Positions 54,363 to 64,000 of a DNA stretch of 64,000 bases are shown piece after piece. The notes under the pieces are model-generated. The model saw nothing but the letters and a program-made list of their open reading frames with translations, was not told the origin of the DNA and ran no database searches. A program made the translations under genes and the position numbers. Source of the stretch: Gavia stellata (taxonomy: Eukaryota; Chordata; Aves; Gaviiformes; Gaviidae); the NCBI RefSeq assembly GCF_030936135.1, contig NC_082595.1:112732334-112796333 (forward strand), given 5' to 3'. Position 1 is the first letter of the stretch, and the number at the start of each line of letters is the position of its first letter.

Positions 54363-57290
54363 CTGAGAAAAAACACACAGAAGACCAACACAGCCTGTGG
54401 AAAAAACTTTTTACTTCAGAATAATGGAAAAAGTAAGCTATTTACATTTCTATGCAATTTCTATTATTACTGACGTTGCAAATCCTCCACCCTTTCTCCA
54501 TACAAAGCTTAACCAATTCCAGTGCTTTTTTCTGTTCTCTTTTCTTCTTCACCTCTACTAAATTTGGTTTAGCCCTCTCCCATCACACCTACAGGAAACC
54601 TTTCCCTGTCTTGCCTGAAGCTGGTCCAAAACACAGCTTCTTAATTCTTAAGCGTAGGGAAACTGAGCTGAAGAGTCCTCATAGGTATTTTGCTTTTGTA
54701 ATTCCATTTAGTGCTGAATATTTAGTAATGGAAAATATAATGAACAGCTGATTCTCTGCTGGAGGTCTCTGAATACAGAGACTTGTAAATTGAAGTTATG
54801 GTAATGTTCCAAAATGTGCTGGGACACTGAATTTGAGCAAAGAGGTGCTGATGTATTTTATATTCTGATTCGCCTTCAGGTCTGTGTTGAGCAGCTTTTA
54901 AAGGAATAGTAGGAAAAGCGTAGTAGCAGCGGTCAGCACAGACAAATGCATGTATATACAAACAATCAACCGCACACATCCAGCAGCGGGAGAGGACAGG
55001 CGGCAGCGCTGCATAAGAAGATGTACGAGTTGTTTCAGACAAACATCATACTTGAGAAAAAGGAAATCATAATACTGGTCTGCATACAGAGAAGTATTAT
55101 TTATGAGTCTGGTGAAGCGGTTCTTTCTTGAGCACGGTATCAGGATGGCACTGACCTGGAGCACTGTATCTTGTTTTGGGAACCAAAGTTCAAGGATGAG
55201 TGGGCCAACTGGACAAGAGTCCAGAGAAGAGCAACTGAATATTTCTGCATAGAAAACATGCCCTGCAAGGAGGGGTGATGTTTACATGTGAGAAAAGAAA
55301 GCTTAAAGGACATCACAGCAATTGGGAACTAACTGTAAAGAGGAAGGGAGTCAAGCTGCTCAATATCCAATGGAGGAAGGACAAAGAGTAGCACAGAAAT
55401 AATTCTCTAACCGTAGGGCTAATTTTGCACTGCAGTAGATCGCCTAAGCGAGATTACAAATTTTCCATTGACAGAAGTTTTTTAAGCCACATTTGACAAA
55501 TGTGTTACGGGCACACGTTCCGTGTTATGAGACAAGCATGATGGGCATGTTTGCCTTTCCACAGGATGGAAAGAGGTCCATTCAAGACTTACTTTCTGTG
55601 CACCATGAACACTATATTCCAAGCAAGTAGGATGTTCTTCTACTAAAGAATATTATAAACCTTCTACAGCTACAATCATCTACTTCCAGGTTTGCTTTTG
55701 TTCTTCTTAACATCTTTATGACAGCCCCAAAACGCAAGTTCAATCTTGTGCTCAGATCTGAGGTGACATCATCTGAGGTTTCCTTTCATTTGTGTGTTTT
55801 GTTCACAACAGGATGAAATGACGTATGATGACACTGAAGCTGCAGATCTCAACAAGAAGGAAAATATTTCCTATGCCAAACTTCATGTTATTTTTAAACT
55901 AGTACTACTACTCTGGAATGCTAAGTACATTCTTCTGACAAAAACTTCCGTCAGAATTGTATCATCAAAGCATACTCCTACAGAAGAATGTCTTCAGCCT
56001 CATCTGCTTTTTTATGTAGCTGCTTCTGCATCCGAAAGAGGAACATTGTGGGCTTGCAAGAGCTGTTTGATATTACCAGCTCCAATCCACGTATTCACCA
56101 TTTAAGGAAAATGACATCTTGAATTAAGAAGTATCTGTAGGGTTTTACTCTCCTCTTGATGTACACGTCCGTGGCCCACAAATGCAAAGAGAATTTGTAT
56201 GTACACAAACTGAAGGGAAAATCCATTTTTTTTTACTATCTATCTTCTATACACAGGTATTTTTAAGCTGTAACAATGGGAAGCAGTTGAAAATGGCAGC
56301 AGGGCATTTCTAAGCATTGGTACTTTCTTCATATTTATTTCTTGAGCGTGGCATTTTCTGTCTCCCACAAATTCAAACCAGTAAGCTAGTACATAGATGT
56401 GAGGGAAACAGGTTCTCCAAATGCTTGTTACCCCTGGTCCAGAAAACAAAGTAGCAGCATCAGAAAACAGCAATTTACTGAAAAAACGTAAATTTTACAT
56501 TGGTGATGATAAATTTAATTCTCAGTCATATAGGATGTTTTTAAGTGTATTTCATTAAGTGTAAATGGCAATGCTAGATTCCATTTACTCTGGGTTGCCA
56601 GCACCTTTCACAGAGAAAAACAAGGAAATACATTTGTACCGAACTACTACACGTATGGACGTGGCAGATCCTGCACATGCTGAGGCTACCTCCCTAGACA
56701 GGGCAAAAGAGATATATACTATATTTTATGTCACTACTCAGAGCCGACAAATTAAGCTAATTTTCTGGCTCTACACTTAAAAATGTGAATATGTTCCTGT
56801 TCCTATTTTTCCTAAGGAAGCAGGAAATTAGATTTCATTATAAGAACATGAAACAGAAAGACATGTCACTGGGAAACAATATCTCCTTCAATTATGAATG
56901 AGAGATGACCAAATTGCTTTATTATTAAAAGAAGCCAGAGTGTTTTTAAAGAAAAATCCATCAGCCAAAAGCGACATGATCATTTTCTAACAAAATGCTA
57001 AAGAGTGACAAATGTCATAAACAACTGCTCCCCTCATCAAGTTTTAAATTTTTAATTCAAGTTTTAAACTTAAATCTGTAACTTAAAGAAACCAGAATCT
57101 CTGGAAGGAGAAAACTATTTTAATAACAAACCAAAACAGTCTGATCTAACTTTAAAGCTGTCTCTATGGATCTGGTCCTCAACTGAGTAATGGCTTGAAC
57201 CAGAATGACCCCCAGAGGCCCCTTCTAACCTAAATTACTCTATGGCTCGTTGAATGCAAAGACTGTAGAGCAGTATACCTGAGTCTGAAT
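54363..57290. other. Intergenic, old repeats, no gene recognised
   Basis: AT-rich sequence. Only a CR1 remnant at about 55,145-55,400 can be named. Other open stretches (for example 55,814-56,100 on +, 56,240-56,470 on -) lack codon bias or paired splice sites. Confidence 0.6.
55145..55400 (+). mobile_element. Old CR1 fragment
   Basis: TGACCTGGAGCACTGTATCT, TGGGAACCAAAGTTCAAGGA and GACAAGAGTCCAGAGAAGAG parallel the CR1 phrase 'gagtcctgtgtccagttctgggctcc ... agttcaagaaggatg ... gagagagtccagc' in sense orientation. Diverged and short. Confidence 0.7.
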
Positions 57291-57790
57291 GCAGTCAGAG
57301 GATCACAGGGTGATTCAGGCTGAAAGGGACCTCATGAGGTCTCCAGTCCAACCTCCTGCTCAGTGCAGGGTCAGCTTGGCCTCCACCAGGTTGCTCAGGG
57401 CTCTGGCCAGCCAAGGTTGGAGATGACACAACCCCTCTGCGCCCGTGCTCCACTGCTGGGCTGTCCTCATGGGAATAAAGTTTCTCCTTATGTCCCACCT
57501 GACTGAGACCCAGTTTCTCTCATCCTTGTGTGACACATCACCATGACAAACCTGGCCACATTTTCCTGACAGCCTCCCTGTAGAAGCAAGGTGGTGGCTA
57601 TCAATCCGGTCTCCCTCAGCCTTTTCTTCTCCAGCCCAAACAAGCCCCGGCCCAATAGCCTCTCCTCATAGGGCAAGCGCTGCAATCCCCTGAGCATCTC
57701 AGTGGCCCTCAGCTGAGCTCACTCCTGGTTTTTGATGTCTTCCTTGTATTAGAGGCCCTGGTCAGTGAGGGTACTGCCTGCATTGTGGTC
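57290..57790 (-). mobile_element. CR1 LINE 3' fragment, reverse
   Basis: Reversed CR1 3' text: GATTCAGGCTGAAAGGGACC, GGGTCAGCTTGGCCTCCACC, CTGGGCTGTCCTCATGGGAA, CCTTATGTCCCACCTGACTG, GCAATCCCCTGAGCATCTCA and TGATGTCTTCCTTGTATTAG. It shares its phrasing with the 20.7-22.3 kb copy, suggesting the same subfamily. Confidence 0.9.
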
Positions 57791-59250
57791 ATCCTCAGCT
57801 TCTAGCTTGTCGAGCAGCTGGGCATTGCTGTCCCTGACCATCAGGTCTGAATAGAGTGAAGACTTTCTTCAAGCTCATCTATTATTTCCTCTATTTTTAA
57901 ATACAGTGATACACTTCTCGGGCTTCACTCTATCTCAATCCACTTTAGAAGTGACAGTATTTCTTTTCAAACGCTGTCACTTCATGGGACTGAATGTAGC
58001 ACTGCACAATGCAATGTTTTACAGAGTACTTCACTTAACTGCAGGTAGTTGATGTTGAAATTCAACACTGCAAGGGAGAAAAAAAAGCCTTACTGATTTG
58101 GGTTATCTCAATTCAGGAAGTCACGACTGTACCTGCTGCATTCCTTTAGAAATTGTTACCTGTAAGGGTGAGGCTGTGGAGTGCGCTAGCTGCTGACACT
58201 GTGACAAAAACACGAGATGGGATTCGTTTGCCTTAACTTTGGCACCTTTCATTTAGATGTCTAAATCTGAGCAAGTTATGATTTCCCCTATAGTCAATGC
58301 AGACAGACAGAATTCAGAAGGCAAGTCATGTCACCATAAGACAGGTGCTTAAGACAGGTCATATAAACTGCTGTGATGGGATCCCAGGGTGTCTGGATCA
58401 GAGTTATTTATCTCATTTTTAGATTTCTCAAGTTAGATGAGATGAACCCCGCTCAGGGGGCTAGATTCACAAAGAAGATACAGGCATTTAAATGTCTCTT
58501 TATTCACCAAAGTCCAACATAAGGACACTGTTAACACTCATAAACCCCCTATCTAACCCTGCAGGTGCTTAAATTTTTATCTTATATAATGGAATCATTT
58601 CTTTCTAATCCATGTTAGAAAGCGGCTTCTGGTCTCCAGGCCAAGCGGAAGAAAATGCTTTGTCTCCATAGTGTCCTAAGCCCAAGATCCTACACAGCAA
58701 ATCAGGCGGGGTGCTGTGGAGCATGATAGCTGTTGCTTTAGCCCTTGCACCTCCATAACACAAGCCTCTCTTGCACACACTATTAATTCTCTCAGCAAAT
58801 TTTCTTGAGACTGTATCAACCTACTCTACATAAGGACATACCCTCTCCGCACACTTTCCGCTGCTGTTTTCCTTTAGCTGCATAAATATCCTGTGTACTA
58901 TTGTGGCGGTTCGTCCTTTTTTTTTTTTTCCTGGAATGGCTTGGAGAGGCTGTGACCTAGAGTGGAGCAATACTGGGCAGACGGATGTTGGCATCTTGGA
59001 GGCAACTGTATTGCAAGACCACAAGGGAATGGAAAGAGTTTTGTGCAAACCATATCCATTAATCTCCCCTCCCGGGCAGTGACTTTGGTTTGGGCCACAG
59101 CCCAGGCTTGGTTTCCCCTTTGTCAAGGAAAGGTTTTAAGCCAAGGGACTAAGTACACACTGGCGTGACTGTATTGTCCTATATACGCCGAGCAACCCAC
59201 AGCACTTCAGGAGGGAAGAGAACAGTCTGTTCTGCCTCCACCATGAGCTG
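57791..59250. other. Intergenic, possible archosaur-type old repeat
   Basis: No gene recognised. Near 58,235-58,600 the phrases TTTGGCACCTTTCATTTAGA, GATGTCTAAATCTGAG and CTAGATTCACAAAGAAGATA with CAGGCATTTAAATGTC recall an old repeat family common in reptile and bird genomes ('gattcacaaag...taggcacctaa'). The family cannot be named with confidence from the text alone. Confidence 0.35.
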
Positions 59251-59259
59251 ATAGAGCCC

Positions 59260-60300
59260 ACTCAGGAGGGCTGAGGGAGCCGGCGGATGTCAGTGCGAGG
59301 CCATTCCCAACTGTGTCTGAAAGATCATGGTGATCGGGGGATGTTCCCGAGGACTGGGCAACAGCAAATGTCACATCTATCATCAGGAAGGGCAAGGCAG
59401 ATTCAGCCTCACCTCAATCCCTGGGAAAGAGATGGAGCAAGTAAGTCTGGAAACCATTTTGAAACATATGAAAGGCAAGAAGGTGATTAGGAGTAGTCAG
59501 TGAAGACAAAATCATGCCTGACCAACATTATAGCCTTCTGCAGTGAAAAGACCAACCTGCTAGCCATCTATGATGAGGGAAGAGCAGCACAGCTTTTCAA
59601 ACTCTCTTCCATAACAAACTCATAGAGAAACTGATGAAGTACAAACTAGGTAAGTGAACAGTGAGGTGGACTGAACACTGGCTGAACTGCCAGGCTCTCA
59701 GGGGGCTATGATCAGTGGCACAAAGTCCAGTTGCAGGCCAGTAACTGGTGGTGTTCCCTGGGGCTTGGTACTGGCCCCAGATGTTTAACATCTTCATTAA
59801 TGATCTAGATGCTGGGACAGCGTACAACCTCAGCAAGTCTGCAGAGGATACAAAACTGGGAGGAGTGGTTGATCCTCCAGATGATTGTGCCGCCATTTAG
59901 AGGGGCCTCAACAGGCTGGAAGAATGGGCAAAGGGGAACCTCGTCAAGTTCAAAGGGAAATGCCGAGTCCCGAGCTCCAGAGGAACAACGCCATGTACCA
60001 GTACAGGCTGGCGGACGACTGGCTGGAAGACAGCTTGACAGAAAAGGACCTGGGGTCCTGGTGGCGAGCAGTGTGCCCTTGGGACACAGGAGGTCAACAG
60101 CATCCCGGGCTGCATTAAGCAAAGTGTCACCAGCAGATTGAAGGAGGCGATCCTTCCCCTCTCTCAGCACTGGTGAGATCACAGCTGGTGTAACGCGTTC
60201 AGCTCTGGGCTCCCCAGTACAAGAAAGACCTGGACTTACTAGTGTCAGTCCAGTGAAAAGCCACAAAGATAATTAAGGCATTGTCACAGAAGGAGAGGTT
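59260..60300 (+). mobile_element. CR1 LINE ORF2 fragment, about 1 kb, sense
   Basis: Sense CR1 body: GATGTTCCCGAGGACTGGGC, AAATCATGCCTGACCAACAT, CCCTGGGGCTTGGTACTGGC, TTCATTAATGATCTAGATGC, ACAAAACTGGGAGGAGTGGT, AACAGGCTGGAAGAATGGGC and GACCTGGGGTCCTGGTGGCG. It corresponds to the reverse-transcriptase palm, thumb and C-terminal part of ORF2. Frames are broken at many places. It ends near AGCCACAAAGATAATTAAGG without the 3' UTR. Confidence 0.9.
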
Positions 60301-61800
60301 GCGATTGCTGTGCTGCACACCCTGCAGAAAGCCTCAGGTGAGCCACTCCATATCAAGTGAATTCGGCAGCTGCATTTAGATTAGTGTGTGAAACCTGCCC
60401 GAGGGTTATTGACAGGCATGAGACCGTATGGCACAGAATGGGCTGTGGCCACACTGCTAAAACCTGTCAGACTGCATAGAACAGTGATTCTGTGCAACCT
60501 GCCTACCAGGAATGGCCCCTATCCCATGCAAGATGCCCAGAATTGCCTGAAGGATGTTTGGGAGAATAGTAATTGAGCTGGAGCTTATATAGACACACTA
60601 AAATACATTGGTTGCTTAACTGTTTCAACAGTTAAACACTACCATCAAATTCTAGTGCCAATGCTTCCATCCTGCTGCTACTTAATTTACTAGCACAGAT
60701 GCAGCCAGCAGAAACAACCCTCCACACCACCTCTGCTGAATCTCGTTCCACGGCTGCTAGTGGGCCTGACTCCAGGATTCGGGGAAAAAAACATGCGCTA
60801 TCATTTGCACATATATAGCTCAGAATAAACATTAACGCAGCTCTAGCTAGAACGTCTAAGCAGCGCTTTTTTCTCTTATTTTCCTATTCCCTCATGATAA
60901 AGTGCCTCCCTCCCACACATGCAAAATGTTAGTAGTCCCTCCTCTCCACACTCCACACAGTGTACAAATCCTGTTCCTTTCCCACAGGCACAGAAAACAT
61001 CTTGCAGAAGGAACCATGGCATTTCCACACAGGGAGACTGATCAGAGGGAGACTGCACGCACAGCCTGGAACAGATGCCCGTCCTGTCCAATCTTCCTCA
61101 GAAAACACTCATGTACTAGTCATTGCCGTGACTGTTTGTACTACCATTGGTTGCCAGCAAGCCAAGCTGCAGTATAGCTGATTGCTATGCAATAGCGTTA
61201 TCCAGCCAGACGCAGATGGTCAAAGAATGGAGCAGGGGAGACTGTCATTTGAAAAACTTGCTGTTCTTCTGGTGGGGGAAGCAAGGTGCTTTGAGAAGAC
61301 TCCCCTGGTGTACAAGTGAAACATCCTTGAAGCGCACAGTTCCTTACAAGCCAAAGCTGCCCTCCCAGCCCATGAAGGCTGTTGAAGGTCTAATCAAGCA
61401 AGACATGCTGACAGAGCTAAGACTCTACACCAGCGTCTGACCTTCAGTGGAGGATGCTGCAGACTGCTTTGGCGATGGCTGCTGCGGGGCTGGCAGCGAG
61501 CCGGTTCCATCCCGCAGCCTCACCCCCCTCCCTGGCCCTGGGCCTTCTCCAGCGCAGAGCCCCAGCCCGGTTTGGGTGAGCCCAAACTCACCAATGCTCT
61601 GTGATGTCCTCGTGGACAAAACAAGGCCGCGACTCGGCACGCAGGAGCATGTGCTGAGCGGCACCAGACCGACTGCCTCTGTGGAGCTTTTATACATCTA
61701 TACACACACACCACACTGCTTTTGGAGTCACAGCAACACCACGGAGAGCTCTGCCAGAGCCCACCCGTGCCGGACCTCCCCCTGTCCCACCGGCAGGTCG
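60301..61800. other. Intergenic approach to CpG island
   Basis: No gene or repeat recognised. GC content rises from about 61,440 onwards toward the island. Open frames in the last 400 bp reflect that composition. Confidence 0.6.
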
Positions 61801-63110
61801 GCCTCAGGCTCAGAACAGGGTTTCCGCAGTTACCTCCAGGCGTTTAAATGGCTTTAAGAAGCCGCCTCCCCGCTCCACACAGCTCTAGAGGCACCACGGG
61901 CGGCCCCGGCCCCCGCGGCGGACCCCGATCCTGTCAGGGCAGCCCGAGGCGGGGCCGGGGCCGGGCCGCCTCCTCAGCGGCGCGCACTGCGCCTGCGCGC
62001 TGCCGCCGCGCCCAGAGAGGGGACGCTCCGAGAAGCCGGCGGCGCGCGCGCGCTGTGGCGGAGACGGGAGCGCGCGAGGCGGCGCGGGCCGCTGATTGGC
62101 TGGAGGGCACGAGCGCTCCGGAGGCCCGTTGGCGCAAGGAGAGCGCGCGCGCGCGCTGGCGGCGCACGGCCTCGGCCGCCGATTGGCCGAGGGAAAGGGG
62201 GAGCGCGCGGGGGTGAGCGCACGCACGTCCGCCGCCGGAGAAGAGTCCGCCTCGTGATTGGCGAGCAGGCGGCATCGCGCGGAGCGGGAGGGGCGGGGCT
62301 GGCGGCCTCGGCTGCTGATTGGCTGACGGCGGCGGAGGGGGGGGTGAGGCGGGCGCGGGCTCAGATTGGCGAGAGTGCGCGCGCCCCTGCGGAGGCGTAC
62401 TCGGATTGGCTGGGCGCCGCGAGGCGGCGGGGGACCGTTGGAGCGGGGAGGCTGAGGCGTTCGGCCGCCCGTGTCCGTGCAGCCGGCGGCGGCGTGGCGG
62501 CGAGCGGCGGCCGGAGCCCGCAGGAACGGTGCGTCCCGCGCCCGGGCAGCCCCGGGACCCCCCGACCGCCGCCCCCGGGAGAGGTGCGTGCCCGGCGGGA
62601 CGGAGGCAGGCGCTGGCGGGGCCGAGGCGGGCCCGCTGCGAGCTCCGCCGCCGCCCGCGGGGTGGGAGCGTGCGGGGCCTCGTAGGGAGGAGGGTGCCCC
62701 TGCTCCGCCGCTGCCCGGGCAGGGTGCAGGGGCAGGCGGGCGGGCAGGCCCGGGGCGCGCCCCTCCCGCCTGCGAGGTCTTGGCGGCAGCGCCCAGCCGG
62801 AGCCCCTCGCCTCGGCCCCGGGAGCTGCGGGTGCGGTGGCGGGGTTTGCCCAGCGCCGCGCCTGGCGCGGAGGAAGTGCCGAGCGGAGCGCCCTGCGGGA
62901 GGCCCGGGAGGGAGGAGAGCTGCGCTGCCGCCTGGGGTGCCCCTAAACGGGCCCGGGATACCTTGGAGAGAGCCTCGCAGGTTCACCGGCCCCACGCTCC
63001 GTCGTCGCTGCTCTCTTTGTGGAGCCCGTTGGCAGCGGGAGCAGTCCTGGCACCCGGGTCGTTTTGGCTGCGGCTTACTGTTTCGGCTTGTAGCAGACAG
63101 ATGCTCGCAT
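61800..63110 (+). promoter_or_regulatory. DTNB: CpG-island promoter, probably of DTNB
   Basis: A dense CpG island of about 1.3 kb. Six inverted CCAAT boxes (ATTGG at 62,095, 62,182, 62,257, 62,318, 62,365 and 62,405) are embedded in GATTGGC contexts and precede a GC-rich exon-like stretch. There is no TATA box. In human the gene after ASXL2 on the same strand is DTNB (dystrobrevin beta, a component of the dystrophin-associated complex), whose first exon is non-coding in a CpG island. That order supports DTNB, but no DTNB coding exon is present. A divergent transcript to the left is also possible. Confidence 0.55.
62410..62583 (+). other. DTNB: Putative DTNB non-coding first exon
   Basis: Downstream of the last ATTGG box, the + strand has two donor candidates of the same form: AACG|GTGCGT (exon edge 62,528) and GAGAG|GTGCGT (exon edge 62,583). 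The start is a guess, because CpG-island promoters initiate over a broad zone. No ATG with a protein-like frame connects to the donor. Confidence 0.4.
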
Positions 63111-63285
63111 AGGCGCAGAATCTGCAGGCTTCGTTTCTTTGTAATTAACAGGAGACACAATCAGGGCAGAAGTAGCATAATCAGCGTTGTAACTGCAAAA
63201 TAGGGAGGGAGGTGTTGTTTTTCTGTGGAAAACCATGTCTTTCTTGGAAAAAAAAGTCTTGTTTTTTTCCCCCCAATCTTTCTAG

Positions 63286-63364
63286 ATTGTCTCTAAATGT
63301 TTGAAGAAGGAACGGAGCCCAGGAGACTGGAAGTTGCTCTGAGAGACTTCTCAGTGTAATTCAG
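63286..63364 (+). other. DTNB: Putative DTNB 5' UTR exon 2 with a 20-codon uORF
   Basis: A pyrimidine-rich tract ending TTTCTAG is followed by a 79-bp segment and the donor TTCAG|GTAATG, a well-formed small exon 700 bp past the first-exon donor. It contains ATG at 63,297 opening a 20-codon frame that ends TAA at 63,357-63,359. The segment therefore cannot start a longer protein here and is best read as leader sequence. Assignment to DTNB depends on synteny. Confidence 0.45.
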
Positions 63365-64000
63365 GTAATGTGATCTCTTGTGACTACCTGTGGTATTGAA
63401 CTTAAAAACTTGTGTTATGGAACTGATTTCAGTTGCCCGTTTGTTCATTCTCTCATAACTGATAGTGAAATTTTTCATTTATGACAAACTTGTGGTATGA
63501 AGTAGTGATTTCTGCATTTTCTGTGAGGTATTGGGCATGTAAAAATATTCCTATGTGAGATGCAATCCTGTATTTAAAAAACCCTACACAATTACGTTCT
63601 AGAGCAACAGATCCCTTAGCTGGGGAAGGCGAAGCTGATGGATATTCTTATGGAGACCTAGGAGACCCTTAGTGGTATGCAGAGCACCAGCGTAGTACTT
63701 TCTTCTTTCAGAGGGGATTGGTGAGCCACTGAGAATGGGCTGGACAGCACAAGGATACTTTGAAAGTTGTTTCTGTGCTGCTTGAAAATGCATGTCTAAT
63801 AGCATCTGAGTTATTAAAGTTAGAATTTGGTCAGTAGCTGCGCATGACTGTCCTTTAAAAATGCTTCGTACTTTCAGTTTTCTTTTCTTAACTCTGGTTC
63901 CTAAAACTGACTGTGTAGTCTGATGCTCTGTCTGGCGTGGCTGCCCAGCGACAGAACATTCCACACGCCTGAACCAGCAGTTCAAAAAGTCAGAAGTCTC
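63365..64000 (+). other. Putative DTNB intron start
   Basis: Sequence following the GTAATG donor. AT-rich, with no exon or repeat that I recognise before the window ends. Confidence 0.5.

Noticed and set aside
55814..55900. + strand segment after a good acceptor encoding a tyrosine motif like those in inhibitory receptors (ISYAKL)
   Set aside because: Such a short motif is expected by chance, and there is no matching donor or neighbouring receptor-like exon.
61934..63160. Long (408-codon) - strand open frame across the CpG island, with partner + frames of up to 294 codons
   Set aside because: The amino-acid composition is Arg/Ala/Pro/Gly-rich in every frame, as expected when GC-rich sequence lacks stops. 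There are no domains, and the frame crosses promoter motifs and the proposed leader-exon donor.

Overview
This window is nuclear DNA from a bird. Its interspersed repeats are almost all chicken-repeat-1 (CR1) LINE fragments, its introns are compact, and its one clear protein-coding gene matches vertebrate ASXL2 closely. I cannot name the species. Little in the repeats points specifically to chicken.

The left two thirds (about 1-47,600, + strand) hold the 3' part of ASXL2, which encodes a Polycomb/PR-DUB scaffold. Eight coding exons run from 8,915 to 39,110. All are in phase, with GT-AG introns, and together they encode about 1,290 residues out of roughly 1,435 in human ASXL2. The N-terminal HARE-HTH exons and the ASXL2 promoter lie left of the window. 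The exons here carry a Ser-rich linker, a poly-Gln exon, the DEUBAD (ASXH) domain that activates the deubiquitinase BAP1, a long disordered region with poly-Ala and poly-Gly, and the C-terminal PHD finger. A long, repeat-poor 3' UTR appears to continue to a poly(A) signal near 47,392 or 47,581. It contains an unexpected CpG-rich island at 43.3-44.1 kb.

The introns hold CR1 fragments, a GC-rich 29-bp minisatellite (13.5-14.2 kb) and, next to it, a small CpG-rich block with NF-Y- and YY1-like motifs (13.08-13.49 kb).

The right third (47.6-61.8 kb) lies between genes. It holds many CR1 pieces, including a hairpin-like cluster in alternating orientation at 49.4-50.3 kb. On the - strand at 50.9-54.4 kb there is a set of exon-like segments with good splice sites that could form a small unrecognised spliced transcript with a 141-codon reading frame.

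At 61.8-63.1 kb is a strong CpG island with six inverted CCAAT boxes, followed by a small 5' UTR exon. By established synteny (KIF3C-ASXL2-DTNB-DNMT3A, all one strand in human) this is probably the promoter and non-coding leader of DTNB. No DTNB coding sequence is in the window, so that assignment is inference.
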